Source of the DNA: Acanthaster planci
Lineage: Eukaryota > Echinodermata > Asteroidea > Valvatida > Acanthasteridae
Direction of reading: 5' to 3'
Assembly: GCF_001949145.1 (NCBI RefSeq)
Contig: NW_019091375.1
Location: 1,599,633 to 1,663,632 of the forward strand
DNA length: 64,000 nt
Positions 45,300 to 58,400 of this stretch are shown piece after piece. A program made the position numbers and the translations under genes. Every line of letters starts with the position of its first letter. The stretch's first letter is position 1. The notes beneath the pieces are model-generated. The model was given only the letters and a program-made list of their open reading frames with translations. It had not been told where the DNA came from and ran no database searches.

Positions 45300-46590
45300 C
45301 GACCATCCAGCCACTAAAATCGCAAAACTGTGACAATCCAAAAGTTGTATTATTCATTAAAAATCCTGTTGAAAGAAATATATGCATATTCATCTGTGTT
45401 TCTACCTACCTCCTTGGTTTGACCAACTCTGGATCAGGTCAACACTTCTTCACGCATGAAATAATCACGCGAGAAATCCATTATCGAGGTTTGTGATCTG
45501 ACCACGTTTTCAAAATCTGAATTCTTTGTTACAAAGAATGCATGTCGCAAGTCCAGACCATTTTCAGGGCACGGATTTGACTTGAGTCGCCTGCCCGTCT
45601 ACGGTGTAGGCTATTCCATCCTCTTCGATTTCCGGGGAAATGTTTGATCTCAAGTAAAAGCTTCTTTGGAAAATTTGTACACTTGTCTTGTGTTGTGCTG
45701 ACATTTTGCTCAGCCTATATCCAAACGTTGTTTGAAATCTCCATGAAATCTCGTACAAAACGATGCATGCAGAAAATTTAAAAACCGTTCTATAATCCAC
45801 GACTGTACAACTTTGTCCGCACCAGTTGTCACAAAGCCCTCTATGGGAGAAAGCGAAAATTTACTAACCTTATTTCAAGCCGCAAATTTATGGTGAAATG
45901 CATGCTACCACGCGTTACAGTGGAGATTGTTTATCACCACGTCTGCTGACGCACGAACGACTGAAGGAGTTCTACTGACACACATATGAATAATGATATT
46001 TCATAGGCAGCCAATCACAGCGCAACGATTGCTCGGTTCCAGGATGGTATTTACACACGAGGCAGGCGCTTCGAGCTGCACCGAACCAACAAACTATTCG
46101 CACACATCATAGTTATTAACGCGGTGTGTGCCGGGCCGCGCCAATGTAGGCTTACAGTACATGGAAAGTACTTGCACGTCTAATGCACGATGCATGCGAA
46201 CCTTGTGCGTTTTACTCTCAATCGGTGCCAGCTTTCAGGGCGCGACTGGTGCATGCTTGCTTTTTCTTGATTTTTCAATTTTTACTTGTAAATGAAAATA
46301 CTACTAAAAAATCAACATTGTACAGGACCCAAAAAGTCGCACGAGGCCTCCGTACAACCCCCTCCCCCGGCCCCCTTCGCACGCTTTGTACGACCGTTTA
46401 GATGTTGACAACTTTGGCCGACCCCTAATAGGTGCTTTGATATTGTTATTATAATGACGAGATAAATGAACTAAAACTAAGGAGATGTCTTAATTTTTTT
46501 GTTGAAGCAATCACCATCAAAACAGCATTGTAGGACGGGTCGACCAATTTAAGTATCTTGGAACTGTGGCAGACTACTTTCTAAATCTGA
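45300..46590. other. Intergenic, nothing recognised
   Basis: No exon, tRNA or clear transposon structure. Open stretches here are short and show no family motif. Confidence 0.4.
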
Positions 46591-46596
46591 AAGAGT

Positions 46597-46747
46597 GAAA
46601 CTAGGGACAAGACGATTTAGAGTGAAAATCACTCTCAATTTAGATTGAAGTACTCTTACTAATTAATCACTTCAGTAGGAGCTCGAGTGAAAACTCGATC
46701 TTTCCGATTGAACAAATTTCACTCTAAAACGTCTGGTCCCTAGTTTC
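46597..46747. mobile_element. 151-bp MITE with GAAACTAGGGAC ends
   Basis: The left arm GAAACTAGGGACAAGACGAT continues into TTAGAGTGAAA; the right arm in reverse reads GAAACTAGGGACCAGACGTT then TTAGAGTGAAA. About 31 bp of inverted repeat with three mismatches. The interior and the next 60 bp are full of TTTCACTC and GAGTGAAAA words. Confidence 0.7.
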
Positions 46748-47699
46748 TGATTGTGGGGGTGGATTTTCACTCGAAAAGACCGAGTTTTCACTCAATTTGG
46801 CGAGTAGAAAACGAACTGGAAAAGTGCACTGAATTACATGTATTGCGCGATGAGGCCTGTGAGCCTCGAGCTGGACCAAGAGAGGGCGCCAATTACCTGG
46901 CAACGGAGGCTCCTTTGGTGGGAAGTGCATTTCGCTGGATCACACGTTATACCGTCGTATCGCTACCGACAAAATGAACACTCCTCACCAACGTGGCTTT
47001 TGTTCAACCGATAAAGGGGGTGCTTCCGCTCGAGACGCAATGCGCGCAGGTTTTCTCTGAGCCTATGGCCTCCTGAGAGGCGACATCAGACCCGATTGGA
47101 AGGCTGCGTCCCAAGTACTGTCTGCACCCTGCTCGTCGAAAAGTTTGGAACTTGTTTTTTTTCTTTCTCTTCTCCTTTCTCATATCACGGCATGCTTTCT
47201 TGGTGCAGAGTGCTTATCCAATAGGCTTTGGCTTAGGGGGTACTAACCTTGGCGGTCTCTTCGCATCGCCCTTTTCCTTTCTCCTTGCCAGTGGCGTAAA
47301 TTCGAGCCGGAATGTGGGGTGACGGGGGTAAATTGTGGGGGGGGGGTGACTTTCCCGGCCATGGAAATTTAAAAAGCGGACCGAGGGGGGGGGGTGACAC
47401 CTTATGACACCATTGGGCGATGTTCATGATAGAGCATATTTATGGCTTTTTTATAACCCTTCCTTTTTGTGTGCCATTGAATACATTTTGGTGTTGGGAA
47501 ATTCGAAAAATCTTCCCTATCAGTATTATTTATCTTTCTCACCGCGAAAAACTGTGAGTATAGGGATGATTCACTTGCCCACCCCCGGTCTCGCGCTGAT
47601 ACTCAACAAAATACGACACACATTTGTAAATTATTGGCTTAGACCAGAAAGACCTGGGGTTATTTTGGACCATTCCACAGCTGGCGGGGGGGGGTATAC

Positions 47700-47878
47700 C
47701 CAGCAAGATATAGGACGGAGGGGCACTCACCTACATGTCCAATTCCTATACACACTCTACACTATTGTTACCTAACACACCCCCAAGATGTCTGCAAAGA
47801 ATTCCCGACAATGACCAACAAAAAGGTGGGTGAGTGTGCGAATGTGTTGGGGGTTGCTCTCCGTCCCATATCTTGCTT
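47700..47878. mobile_element. MITE, GCAAGATATGGGACGGAG family (copy 4)
   Basis: Left end CAGCAAGATATAGGACGGAG, right end CTCTCCGTCCCATATCTTGC. Best preserved inverted ends of the four copies in the window; the interior contains CCCCAAGATGTCTGCAAAG. Confidence 0.7.
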
Positions 47879-47879
47879 C

Positions 47880-49880
47880 AAGGGGGGGGGGGCTTCCACC
47901 CCAAGAACTCAGCCATCCCAAGTTCGATTTGTTTTTAAAATTGGCATGCATATTAACACTCCCTGTGGATTTCAACTCAATCTGATTATGGTTTTTGCTG
48001 TTACAGACATCATAAGTTGAAGGCCACACTCGCGCCAGCGCTAGCCCGCGTGCACTGAGCAAGGCACTGAAAAAAAGTACCGGTAGGGCATATACATTTT
48101 TGTTTGACGTGTCTCATAAAAATTAGGCGCTTTTCACGAAATCGAGGTCCAAACGACTGCAAAGAGTTACTGAAATCCTAAAGGGTCGGCTCGTGAAAAA
48201 GTGCACTGAAGTGACAGCGCGAAAAACCTGCGGGGTAGGGGTGCGGATCCCGCCCCCGGCTTGGGATCCCCTGAAACTTGGCTTGAAATGTTACCCGTCG
48301 TCCTTTGATATCTGTGCAAACACGAAAAGAAGACAGCAAACATGTTGGGCCTCATGTTATACGGAAGAGACTCACCGCAATAAGTGTTTCGAAATGTTCC
48401 TCAATGTTTAGAATCCATATTTATCACAGTAAGAAATCCCCCGCAGCGCGATGAAGCGATCGATGGTGGTTTGCTGTTAATTTGGCTTCGATGAAACGAC
48501 AATTGTTACCACGGTGTTTACTGCTCAAAGCACAGATCTCCAGAGAATATTCGCCCAGTGATGTTTGCATGAAGTTGACGTGCACGCGGTTGATGATATT
48601 TACAAAGTTTTCCTTTGCAAATAAAAAGCAAGATATTATCTCTTTTCTTCTCATTTTCTAAAGACTAGACCTATATATAAGGTAAACATTGCCCGTGCAC
48701 CGGATCTTACTTCCGCTTTTCGGGTCGACGAACGACGGCCTTTATAGCTTCTGTACCAGAGGCCAACATATGCGTTTTTGCTAGGCAGAAAAATTTTTCT
48801 CAAGATGACAGTATTTACAGACTTGCTGTAAAGTATGACTTGCTGCAGCGGCCATAGCTGACCTGTCGCGGTAGAATCGCCAGATATGAGATGCCAGCCA
48901 GTATTCAAAAATGCCAAGGTCTTTCGGGAACAATGCGTGCGCGTGAGTCAGCGTATGGGCTACGCTGATAGGACAGACTCTCTCCCGCGCGCGCGCGTAG
49001 CCGTTCTCGATCAGATAGCCTTGTACTGGGCATGCGCTATTGGAATACTGAACTGGCTCATAGAGTACCGAAGTGTGACGTCACTGTGAACCAGAAAGTG
49101 CCGTGCAAACGAATGGAGTAGGCGCGCGTGTTGGTTCACGCGCTGGTTCTTGCGCTAATTGCTTTTACACACTAATTGTGCGCGTGACGTATCCCTTTGG
49201 TACTCTATTGCACAGTCAAATTGACATGCAAAACGGACTGCGACCAGCAAAACATACTGTACAAGATTCCATAGGGTTGCCTATAAGGGGCGGAGCTAAC
49301 TCGCCAACGGCAACTGGTCAATCATCAAGAGAAGTCAAAGATCAAGTAGGCCTATTGTTTTACTGCCATATTCTCACAGGGAAGTGACAACAGAAAGCCG
49401 GATTGTGAAGAATGTTTCATACCTTTCGACTATTTATGCATTCAATATCACCCAAAAAGGAAAAAAAAATAAATAAAAAAAGCCACGCCACTCTGATGCA
49501 AGATTCTGTATCGATATAATACATGTTACAGATGTACATCAATATCGTGAGCATCGACCTCTGTATAGAGTCATATGGTGTCCCCCCCCTTTTCAAATAT
49601 TCATGGCTGGGCGAGTCATCCCCCACCTCTCCCATCTCCTACCCCCCACCCCCAATTTCCAACACAGATTTTGGCCACTGGCAAAGCGGTGTGTTAATTG
49701 TGCGATATTTTCCCCCATTATTTCATTAGCGGCCAACGGGAAAAATAACATGCACAACGACGAACCGCTCGATGGCGCCATCCAGCCCCTGACGTAATAT
49801 CCAACAGGGTCGCTGATTGGCCAGAACACAAAGCTTCCCCAACAGTAGACTGGTGTTGTGTTAACCCTAACACTTAATCC
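47880..49880. other. Intergenic, nothing recognised
   Basis: Scattered G- or C-tracts and short palindromes (for example CGCGCGCGCGCG near 48989), but no exon or element I can support. Confidence 0.35.
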
Positions 49881-49889
49881 TTCACCTGT

Positions 49890-51290
49890 TGGAGGACTGA
49901 GGAGTGTTAGGGTGAACGTCGTATAACGTCATGCGATGACCAAGTTAGCATTGAAAAGAAACGTTGATATCTGACGTCTTCCTGGCGGCATGTTTGCACC
50001 CACTGCCGACGTCAGGATAACGTATAACTCACAGGTTGAGAAGACGTTTGATTAACTTTAAAATGCCACTTATAAGTCTAATTGACGTTGAGGCGATGCC
50101 GTTTCCTGGTTATTACGCTTCCAGTGGACGCTTATTCGACCCTTTTCAGGTTTCTTTTTTCCCGCATCTAGCCGACGTTGAAGTGACGTCCCATCGACTA
50201 AAATATAATCTACCTATTACTTGCGGAAACTTCCCCCAGGGGTGGGGGTTTCCATTTATCTGTTGACAAATAGAACTTTTGTCAACTTGTTCATGTAATC
50301 AGAGATTAACATTTCTAAACCCTGTTGTAGATTCCAGGATCATACTTAAAATTGATTTCCGAGCTGTTTTTGTTTATTAACCTTCCTATTAAAGTAATCA
50401 TGATGGGTAGATGAAAAAAAAAATTAAAATATTACTTTTTCGGGCAATGGACGGCGTTTATATGCAAATCCCCATTCACAAAGCAAAACATTAGTGAAAA
50501 TAAAAAAATCAAATGCTTGCGAAACTTACGAAAAAGGGCAAAATTACTTGGGAAATGTACAAACGCCCCATCCGTGTTGACATGCATATTAAGGTCAAAG
50601 TTTACAGAGTAAAACATTATTTTAGTAACTGCATAGCATTTCACAAACACACAACAAATATGTGTAGCAAATGTAAAGGTGGTTTACAGTAGATTACTGT
50701 CTCAAAGGGCAGTACAAGGTTACACATTTTACAATAACATTTTACAGTGCAGCAGTGGCGTAGCCACGGGGGGCACGTGACCCCCACAAATTCTCGGTGC
50801 CCGTCGGGTGCCCCCCCACTGAAAAGAAAAACGGAGGAATGGACATTGAACAAGGCTCACAAAAACTTGCCCCCCCAAAAAGCACACCACTGAAAGCTGG
50901 TGCCCTCCCCCATAAGATGGTGATGCACCCTTTGTGCCCCGCCCCCCAGTAAAATCCCAGCTACGCCCCTGCAGTGCAGATGGAAGTCACACAGAGGCTA
51001 CAGGCGGATGTTCACCTGACGTCAGACCATGAACCATTGATTAACGTCAGATATTGACCATAATTGGACAAAAGTTTAACGTTCAAAGGTTGACGTCAAA
51101 TCGACGTCACCTGTCGACCAAAAAAACTGACGTCCGGCTGACCAACTCTGCAACGCACACAGAAATAAAGCAGTTGTACGTCTGTAGCCAACGTTTGCCC
51201 AACGTCTGATACCGGCGGCGACGTTTTTAGACCCTTGCCGACCGTCGCCGACGTTGGGCAACATCGGTCTTCTGTCTGGGTTTAGCGTGG
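49890..51290. repeat. GACGT-rich element, interrupted
   Basis: Two GACGT/ACGTC-dense parts (49890-50275 and 50995-51290; words AACGTCGT, TGACGTC, GCCGACGTT, CCAACGTC) flank a GACGT-poor AT-rich middle that includes a hAT MITE. The right part ends GGTCTTCTGTCTGGGTTT. I read this as one DNA-transposon-derived repeat split by later insertions, or two separate copies. Confidence 0.5.
50753..50971. mobile_element. hAT-type MITE with exact 8-bp target duplication
   Basis: Ends CAGTGGCGTAGC and GCTACGCCCCTG are near-perfect inverted repeats of the CAGnGGCGTAGC type. The 8-bp direct repeat CAGTGCAG flanks it exactly (50745-50752 and 50972-50979). The interior is C-rich and non-coding; 219 bp. Confidence 0.9.
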
Positions 51291-51299
51291 CATCTTTCA

Positions 51300-52160
51300 G
51301 AAATCAACAACGTTTGTAAACGTACCGACTTATCACCTGACTATGCTGTTCCCGGCGGAATTAAAGGTCCTTAGTCAACGCTCAAAAAATCACGATGATC
51401 GTAATTTTGAATCTGCAATTAAATCCGTTGTTGGTTTTGGTGAAAGATCTGAAAAAAAAACCATATATTTTATAGGATTTAATCTTCAAAACGCGATTTA
51501 AAACAATCGAGAATGCTGAGTGGCCTGACCGCTCTGAATAATGTAAATAACCTCGTCTGCCTTGAGCAGAAGCACCCCGTCACCGGCTAAAAAGAACTCC
51601 CACCAAAACAGTCTGTAGGTTGCTAGGAAAATCTCGCCCCCTCTTGGTCCAGCTCGGCGCCCATGTGCTCACTCGTTTTGACCGTGCGATATTGTACTCA
51701 TGGAATGTTGTTTTTCAAGACATTAAGATCTTAATCCCTCCACTTCGACGAGTTCTTGGCCAACGCTGAAAACACCTCACTCGAACCATTTCCACTGGCT
51801 ACCGGTAAGTCCCTACGTGTGGGCCCCATTGTTTGAGCCGACAATATGAGGAGAACGCGGATGAATATTTATAGGAAAAGAGCGGAAACGGTTAATAGAA
51901 GAAATTATACAGAGCAAATCCGTCTGCTTTCGGCTTGGAACGCCCACTCGGTGAAGATGCTCTGAGTGTATAGCCCACCGGACTTTAGGTCACTGGACGT
52001 GTCCGCGATCCAATAGAGTATCCCCGTGCAAGACATTTCGAGATTGCGACAAGGTGAGATAAGTGTGACCTCTACCCCGGATAATAAGGCTTGGGTGTTG
52101 ATGATGATGACGGTGATGAAGCACAACGACCCGGGAGTGTGAGCCCACGCTTCCTCGTCG
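51300..52160. other. Upstream region of the predicted secreted-protein gene
   Basis: No repeat or exon recognised. The right part becomes GC-richer. A 236-codon minus-strand open stretch begins here (51905-52615) and overlaps the signal-peptide exon; see the rejected list. Confidence 0.35.
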
Positions 52161-52161
52161 C

Positions 52162-52168
52162 TATATAA
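52162..52168 (+). promoter_or_regulatory. Possible TATA box
   Basis: TATATAA about 260 bases upstream of the predicted start codon at 52429. If used, transcription would begin near 52190 and the leader would contain one short upstream ORF starting at 52203. Position alone supports it. Confidence 0.25.
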
Positions 52169-52428
52169 CTCAGAGACGGCGGTAACTAGACTCGGCACAC
52201 CCATGAGCAGTAAAACCGCGCTGTCCGGACCAGAGGTGTCTTGCGAAATCCACGGGTCACTCGGACTTGCACGTTGCCGGTCAGACATAACGCACTGCTG
52301 AATGCCATTGACGAGCCACGCGCCAGGCAGGAGAAGCGAAGCTACACGGAACACGGCAGCAGGGAACTGGTCCGCTCTCCACTGCCTAGAGCACGCACGC
52401 CACCCCGGCCGGCTCCACGTCGCGCGCC

Positions 52429-55400
52429 ATGGCCCATCTTCGCCTGCGGTTCCTGCTGGCGAGCTGCTTGGTAGTCCTGACCGTGCGGATCTCGCAGTGC
52501 CAGCGAAGACGAGGTAAGCACCGTGAACCCTCTTCATGTGACAGGGCCGGGTAAGTGTTCCGTAGGCCCCAGCCCCATCATCATAGCGCTGCTCAGGCGC
52601 TCTAGACCCTGACATTTTGAGTTGATACTCAATCTATTGTGAACCAGCCGGCTTGAAGCTTTCCCAGAATCGAGTATTCAGAGAGAGACGCGTAGACATT
52701 TCAGAAGTTGTCATGAGTTTGCAACGTGTATTTTCCAAAGCTTCGAAGATGTCACATGTTTAGTTAGAGCTTTGCATAGTGCCTACTCTACTACTGAATA
52801 ATCCAGACCTTGCTTTGACCTGCATTAAATTATGTTATGTTTTCACCGATGTTCCTGCCGATATTCTTGGAAAGTTTTTTTCCTGAGAATGCATCAAAGA
52901 AAGAGGAAAAAACCGAGAATGACAACAAAAAAAATGACAAAACATCAAGAAAAGTTAACATTTTGATGTTCTGTTGCAAGGTCACGTTTGCGTGTCGAGC
53001 ATGCCATCAATGTTTTAGTGCGTCTTCCAGTTCAGGAGGAATGACGTAAAAGAATATTGAAAAAGTGAGACTTTCCTACTTCTTCCACTTTTTTATTTTT
53101 ATTTATTAATCTATACATGTCTTGGACGAATGGTGCTGGTCCGTGAAATCAAATTCCTCACGAAAACTCTCCAGCTCGGAAAGCCAAATTCGAAAAATGT
53201 ACAGTTACCGTTTCAAGATTTTGAAAATTCAGACGCTTAGGGTCAAATAAATTACCGTTTCTTGCTTAAGTGAGTAAAGAAGTTACGATCCCTGACAGGA
53301 GTGAGATTAAACTACCAATAGTCGTATTCCTGAACGTAGATTTGAAACCCTTAATGGGGTGGTAGCAGGTGATTTTTTGGGTCGGAATGAAATCTCAGAA
53401 TGGAGTCAGATTCTTTAAATTTAACGTTTTCAAATGAATACACTACGTTGGGGAATCTGACTGAAATTGTGTCCCCCTGTCTATGAATGACCGTAACCAA
53501 TGACTGCTTAATGGTTTGTTACGGTGCTACTCTAGACCTGGGTACAGTACGATTGCTTCCACTCTTTCGTTAGAAATCATTAGCACGTGGTCGAGATCGT
53601 CGGGCCAGACTCCCTTTGCTGCGGTAGGGAATTAACTTCAAACGAACCCACTCCCCGCTCGCTGAGTGCCATTTTCAGATGTTTCCGTCGTTATAACACC
53701 CAGTAATTTTTGAGAAGTTCATAATTTCATCAGTGGACTGTTTCAGGTAAGAAAAAGATGTAGATGTGTCCAGTAAAGTGATTTAGGGCTCAAAAGCACA
53801 TCAGCAATAAAAAGATGGCACCCATCTGTATATCTATTATTGAATGATGCAAAACAGTAGGCAAACGTATAAGTGAAGCTTGTTCGAGCCTTCTGCTTGC
53901 AAATTTGTGTGACGCCGAGTAGCCTCACCTAAGTTTACCTACTGCATTGCATCATACGATAATATATTAGCATCACAGTTAGAGCGTGGCTATTTTGCTG
54001 CACAGGCCTCCCTTACAAGTAGCGGTGGGTAGTCGGATCGGGTGCAGATGGAGCGTGTGACAAATGACGTGTGCATCTGCAAGGTTTAGCAAGTCTGAAC
54101 AGTAGAAGCCATGTCATAATTTCGCATTAAGTTCCTCATAGGGGCTTGAAGAAGAACCTTCCAGATGGTCGATGTGCAGTGAGTGCTTTTAAATACGGGC
54201 AATTCACAAAAGTGCGCCCCCAAGAGTTTGCAACGCGTTGGCCAATTAGAACGCACCAAATCTGTCGACCCAATGGGCGTTTAGAAACGCGCGTTGTGAT
54301 TGGCCAACGCGTTGCAAACTCTTGGAGGCGCACTATTGTGAGTTGCCCGTATTGACGAGCTCAACTTCCACGAATCAACTCTGAGTTCCACCTCGTCTCA
54401 CCGTCTCGCTTGTATGACAAAGCACACACTTCCTCCCGCAGGTCAGGGTTGCCTTGTGTAAGCTACTCGAACGCACTCCTCAGAAGAGATGTCCTAGGGC
54501 GGGAAATGCTGAAAAGCTATTAGGGGGTTCGGGACCCAAAATGGCGTATCACTATCCGAGGCAGAAGACAGACCCAAGAGCAGACCTACACTGCCAAACT
54601 GGGGGTGTTATCGGTGTTATTAGAGGACCATGCCGACACTTGTGAAGGTGTTAAAACTTTTGGTGTTATTTCAACACTCTTGGTGTTACTATCATCACCC
54701 CCACTGCACGTTACACTTGTGGGTGTAAAAAGTAACGCCAGCGGTGTTAAAGTAACACATTGCGGTTTAGTCATCTGATAACACCCAAGAGGGTTGTTTA
54801 AAATCACAATTTTTGCTGTGTGTAGATGATCAGTTCAGGAACATGCATGTCATCTGTTACTTCTAAATTCTCGACTTTCCCATGATCGTAAATATTGTCG
54901 ATATATGCCTCACGACTCGCAGTCTGTTATCGGAAATACTGACGGCATTTTTTAAAAATCTGGATACTGACATAAAGTATTTAGATTACCGGTTTTAGTC
55001 CCAATTTGTTTCTAGTAAGCTAAGTACTCTTGGACACAGATAGTTAATGCTGTCACGTGACCGTAGTACTCTCTGGAATGTTCACGTGTAATAGGACACT
55101 CACGCAGTGGTCCTCCCGAAATGTATTCTAAACCAGGTATGGCGTGGAGTAAAGCATGAGCTTTTTTGACGTGGAGTTTGACTTGAATATTTGCGTCAAC
55201 GCTCACGACCAGGGTCAAGTACATCAGTACTCATGATTTATGTCCCTTCGAAGCCACCGTACCCATCCCTATTAAAACGAAGTCCACAGCGATTATGTCT
55301 ATGTTTGGAAAAGAAATCAACGAATCAGACCTACTTAAGGTTTGGAAAGGATATCTCGTCTTTGCTTCAAATTTGACAAACTTCACGAGAACAAAAAACA

Positions 55401-58400
55401 GGTAGGCCTACGACTGGAACAGTTAACATCCCCATGCAACCCAAGCCAGAATGCTGGATTTTTTTAAATTAAAGAAATTACTTTCATGTCGCCATTTTTG
55501 TACATCAACTCCAATTAATTAATTAATTTGTCACATCTCCAATTTTTGCAATCAGACGTTTGCAGGGTTTAGTTTTGGACAGTCGCTGTACCACCAGTTG
55601 CGTTTTCCAGATGTACTCTTTTGGCGAAAAAACTACAATTTTAATCAATAATTGTCCAGAGTTAGGTTTGACTAAGCCATGCATGAGACATAATCCGTCA
55701 TTTTTGAGTATCAAGCATATTAGATGGACCTCCAGGTTCGCATTACCAGCTTTAATGAATGGGCGTTTATATTATTCATTTGACCTGGCGATTTGAGTGT
55801 GTGTGCGAGAATTTTCAAATGTTTTGCAAACACTCGTCTCCGTGCCGTCCCCTCGGGGCTTGCTATAGGATATCAACGTTTTAATATCTGTCAATCAATC
55901 TGTCGTATAAATAGACACAAATTAATGCAGCTATTATCAATATACTATGACGATTGGATTCCTCGAAAAAGCCCCATGAGGGAATAATTTGATAAATCCT
56001 AAAACTCAGACAATTACAGGCAGAGATTTTCAGAGGACGTTTGGAAAGTATAATTTCCAAATGGAAATGTCTCCAGGGAAATTTCTCAATGATTTCTTAC
56101 TGATACCGGGCCTACGATAAACATCGTCCTGGTTCCAGGAAACTTCCAGTCCGCAACTTTTCATTCCTCGTTTGGCGTTTTTACAAGAGCTGTAACGAGT
56201 CACTATTTTTTTGTGTGACTCGGGACGAGTCGAGTCATCAGGCAAAAAAGTCGAGTCAAGTATTTAGCTTTAGTCAATTCGAGTCACTAATATTTGAACA
56301 CAAAACAATAAATAAAAACAAGAGACAAAGTCATTTTATTGGTCATTTTAAAATGGATCTCTTGATTTCTACAGGTAGTCATACCACAACACGACATAGA
56401 CATTATAAACCGGCATTGTAAGGCATTGCAAATTTTTTTTCGCAAATAAGTTTGGTTTTATTTTTGGAACTCGAGTCTTATGAACTCTAGATGGGTGATT
56501 CGAAATAGAGTCGAGTCATGTACCCGTCGGGACTCGAAGTCGAGTCAAGTTGGCAAAAATTGTGACTCGAGTCGAGCCATGGACTCGAGTTATCACAACT
56601 CTGGTGTTGGGAAATTCCCTTTCAACCCCACGCTCTCCAACACAATTCACTGCCTAGCCCAAAAGAAGTAACAAGTTCTCACCCCTAAAAATAGTATCAA
56701 AAACCCCAACCCAAAAAATCAGATAAAAAAACCAAAACAAATTGGGAACAAATCAAACCCCCTTTAATACTGTAAAGCCTGGTTTCCATATCGACGTAAG
56801 AAACGCAGAGAGCAACACAATCAAGACGCAAACTGCAACGCAGACAAATGGAAACCTGCCAAACGGAAGCGTCGCTGATAACGCAAACCAGCCCCAGACG
56901 GATTGGCAAAGTTGAGCCCGGTTCAGCTTTGTCGACTGTCTGCGTTGAGTCACTGAGTAGGCCTATACAAACACGCACGCTGGCATGACGGGCGGACCAC
57001 GATGTTTCGCTCGCTTAGTATCACTCATTTTGTCCATTTTCTCCTTATTACTAGCACATGCAACCCCAACCGTCAACAACATAGCTGACCATTAACAAAC
57101 TACATCAAACTGGAGTATCAGCTTGGCTTTAAGAGCGAACAGTGGCACATTTAAAGGGCCTTCCGTACAAAACTTTTCCGGACGCCATGTTGTTAATTTC
57201 TTTTGGTGGAATGACGTCGCACCGCGTCTCTTCCGCGACTGTCTGCATCTTGACGTCTTGCAGACCGTCTGCGTTACAAACGACCGTATGGAAAACAGGC
57301 TTAACTTCTGTGTCGCAATTAAAAGCACAATAAACCTAAAACATAATGACGTAACGCAATGTTCACCGTGGTGCATTGTGGGTGAAAGGCGGGGACGACA
57401 GTACGCGCGCCATTGCTAGAACATCATGCGCATGGCCAATTGTCAAAAAGGATCCTGAGATCGAGAAGGCCTTTATTTTCCAAAATGGCTCGTGTTTACT
57501 GTTGTGAGATATTGTGTGCATCAAGCACACGGCGAAAGCAAGAGCTGCATGTTTTTAAAACTTCCACGAAACCGCACGTTCGCTCCGTCTATAGTCGGGC
57601 AAAGGCTCCCTGGCTGGCGATCGTGTCCGCCATCTTTGATTTCTTTGCCCACTTTTCACCCAGAGTGCTCTGTAAAAGGACGCTACAGTCGTGTTTTTTC
57701 CTGTGTGCACGAGATTAAGCGGGAAAAATTCCGCTTATACTAGAAGCTAATAGCAAACACGATTTAATGAGATTTTCTGAAGAAAAAAAAACTGAACAAA
57801 ACCAGAAAACCTGAGAGAAAATGATCAAAATCGTACCCCTGTACGTTTTCAATGGCCCTTGCTGCCAAGGCCGTTTGTGCCCATGCGTGCATAATTATGA
57901 ATTTTAGTAAACAGGTTAATTGCAAAAGTCCATCAGAAAAAATATATATCAGTGGCACAGTTCTAATTCCACAATGTCTATAACCGAGGACATTAGTTAC
58001 AGTCATTGTGCAAAGATTACACTCCGTGTCCTCGTCATCATCTGCTGCGAGACCTCTTTAAGTCCCCGGAAATGGAGAAATTCTCCTTGCATACTGAAAC
58101 TTCTCAATTCAGACAAAATGCGAAGCCGAAACTCTCAATGGGGAAAAAATAATACCCTGTGACAATGACTCAACGAGAAACGTATTTTGATTGTGTAGAA
58201 GTGGAACGCGGGGATTTCTTCTCCCGCAAAATCCATAATAGACTCTAGATTATGAGGTGTTTCGTCTAAAATAACATACGAAAACTAAGGAAATATCCTC
58301 TCATCGGCTCTTGCATAAAAATGAGTTTTGAACGAGAGATCACATTACCGATTCGTGCAATTCAAGAAGCTAGCGTGATGTCCGTGTTATTGTCAAGGCG

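Noticed and set aside
51905-52615. 236-codon open frame on the minus strand, the longest in the window
   Set aside because: It lies antisense to the GC-rich signal-peptide exon and its leader, shows no family motif, and contains low-complexity Arg/Ser/Pro runs as expected from an antisense GC-rich stretch. Kept only as an alternative reading.
57413-57743. THAP-like zinc finger ORF (MARVYCCEILC...)
   Set aside because: The Cys pattern and the AVPTIF-like end of a THAP domain are absent; only the first few residues resemble one.
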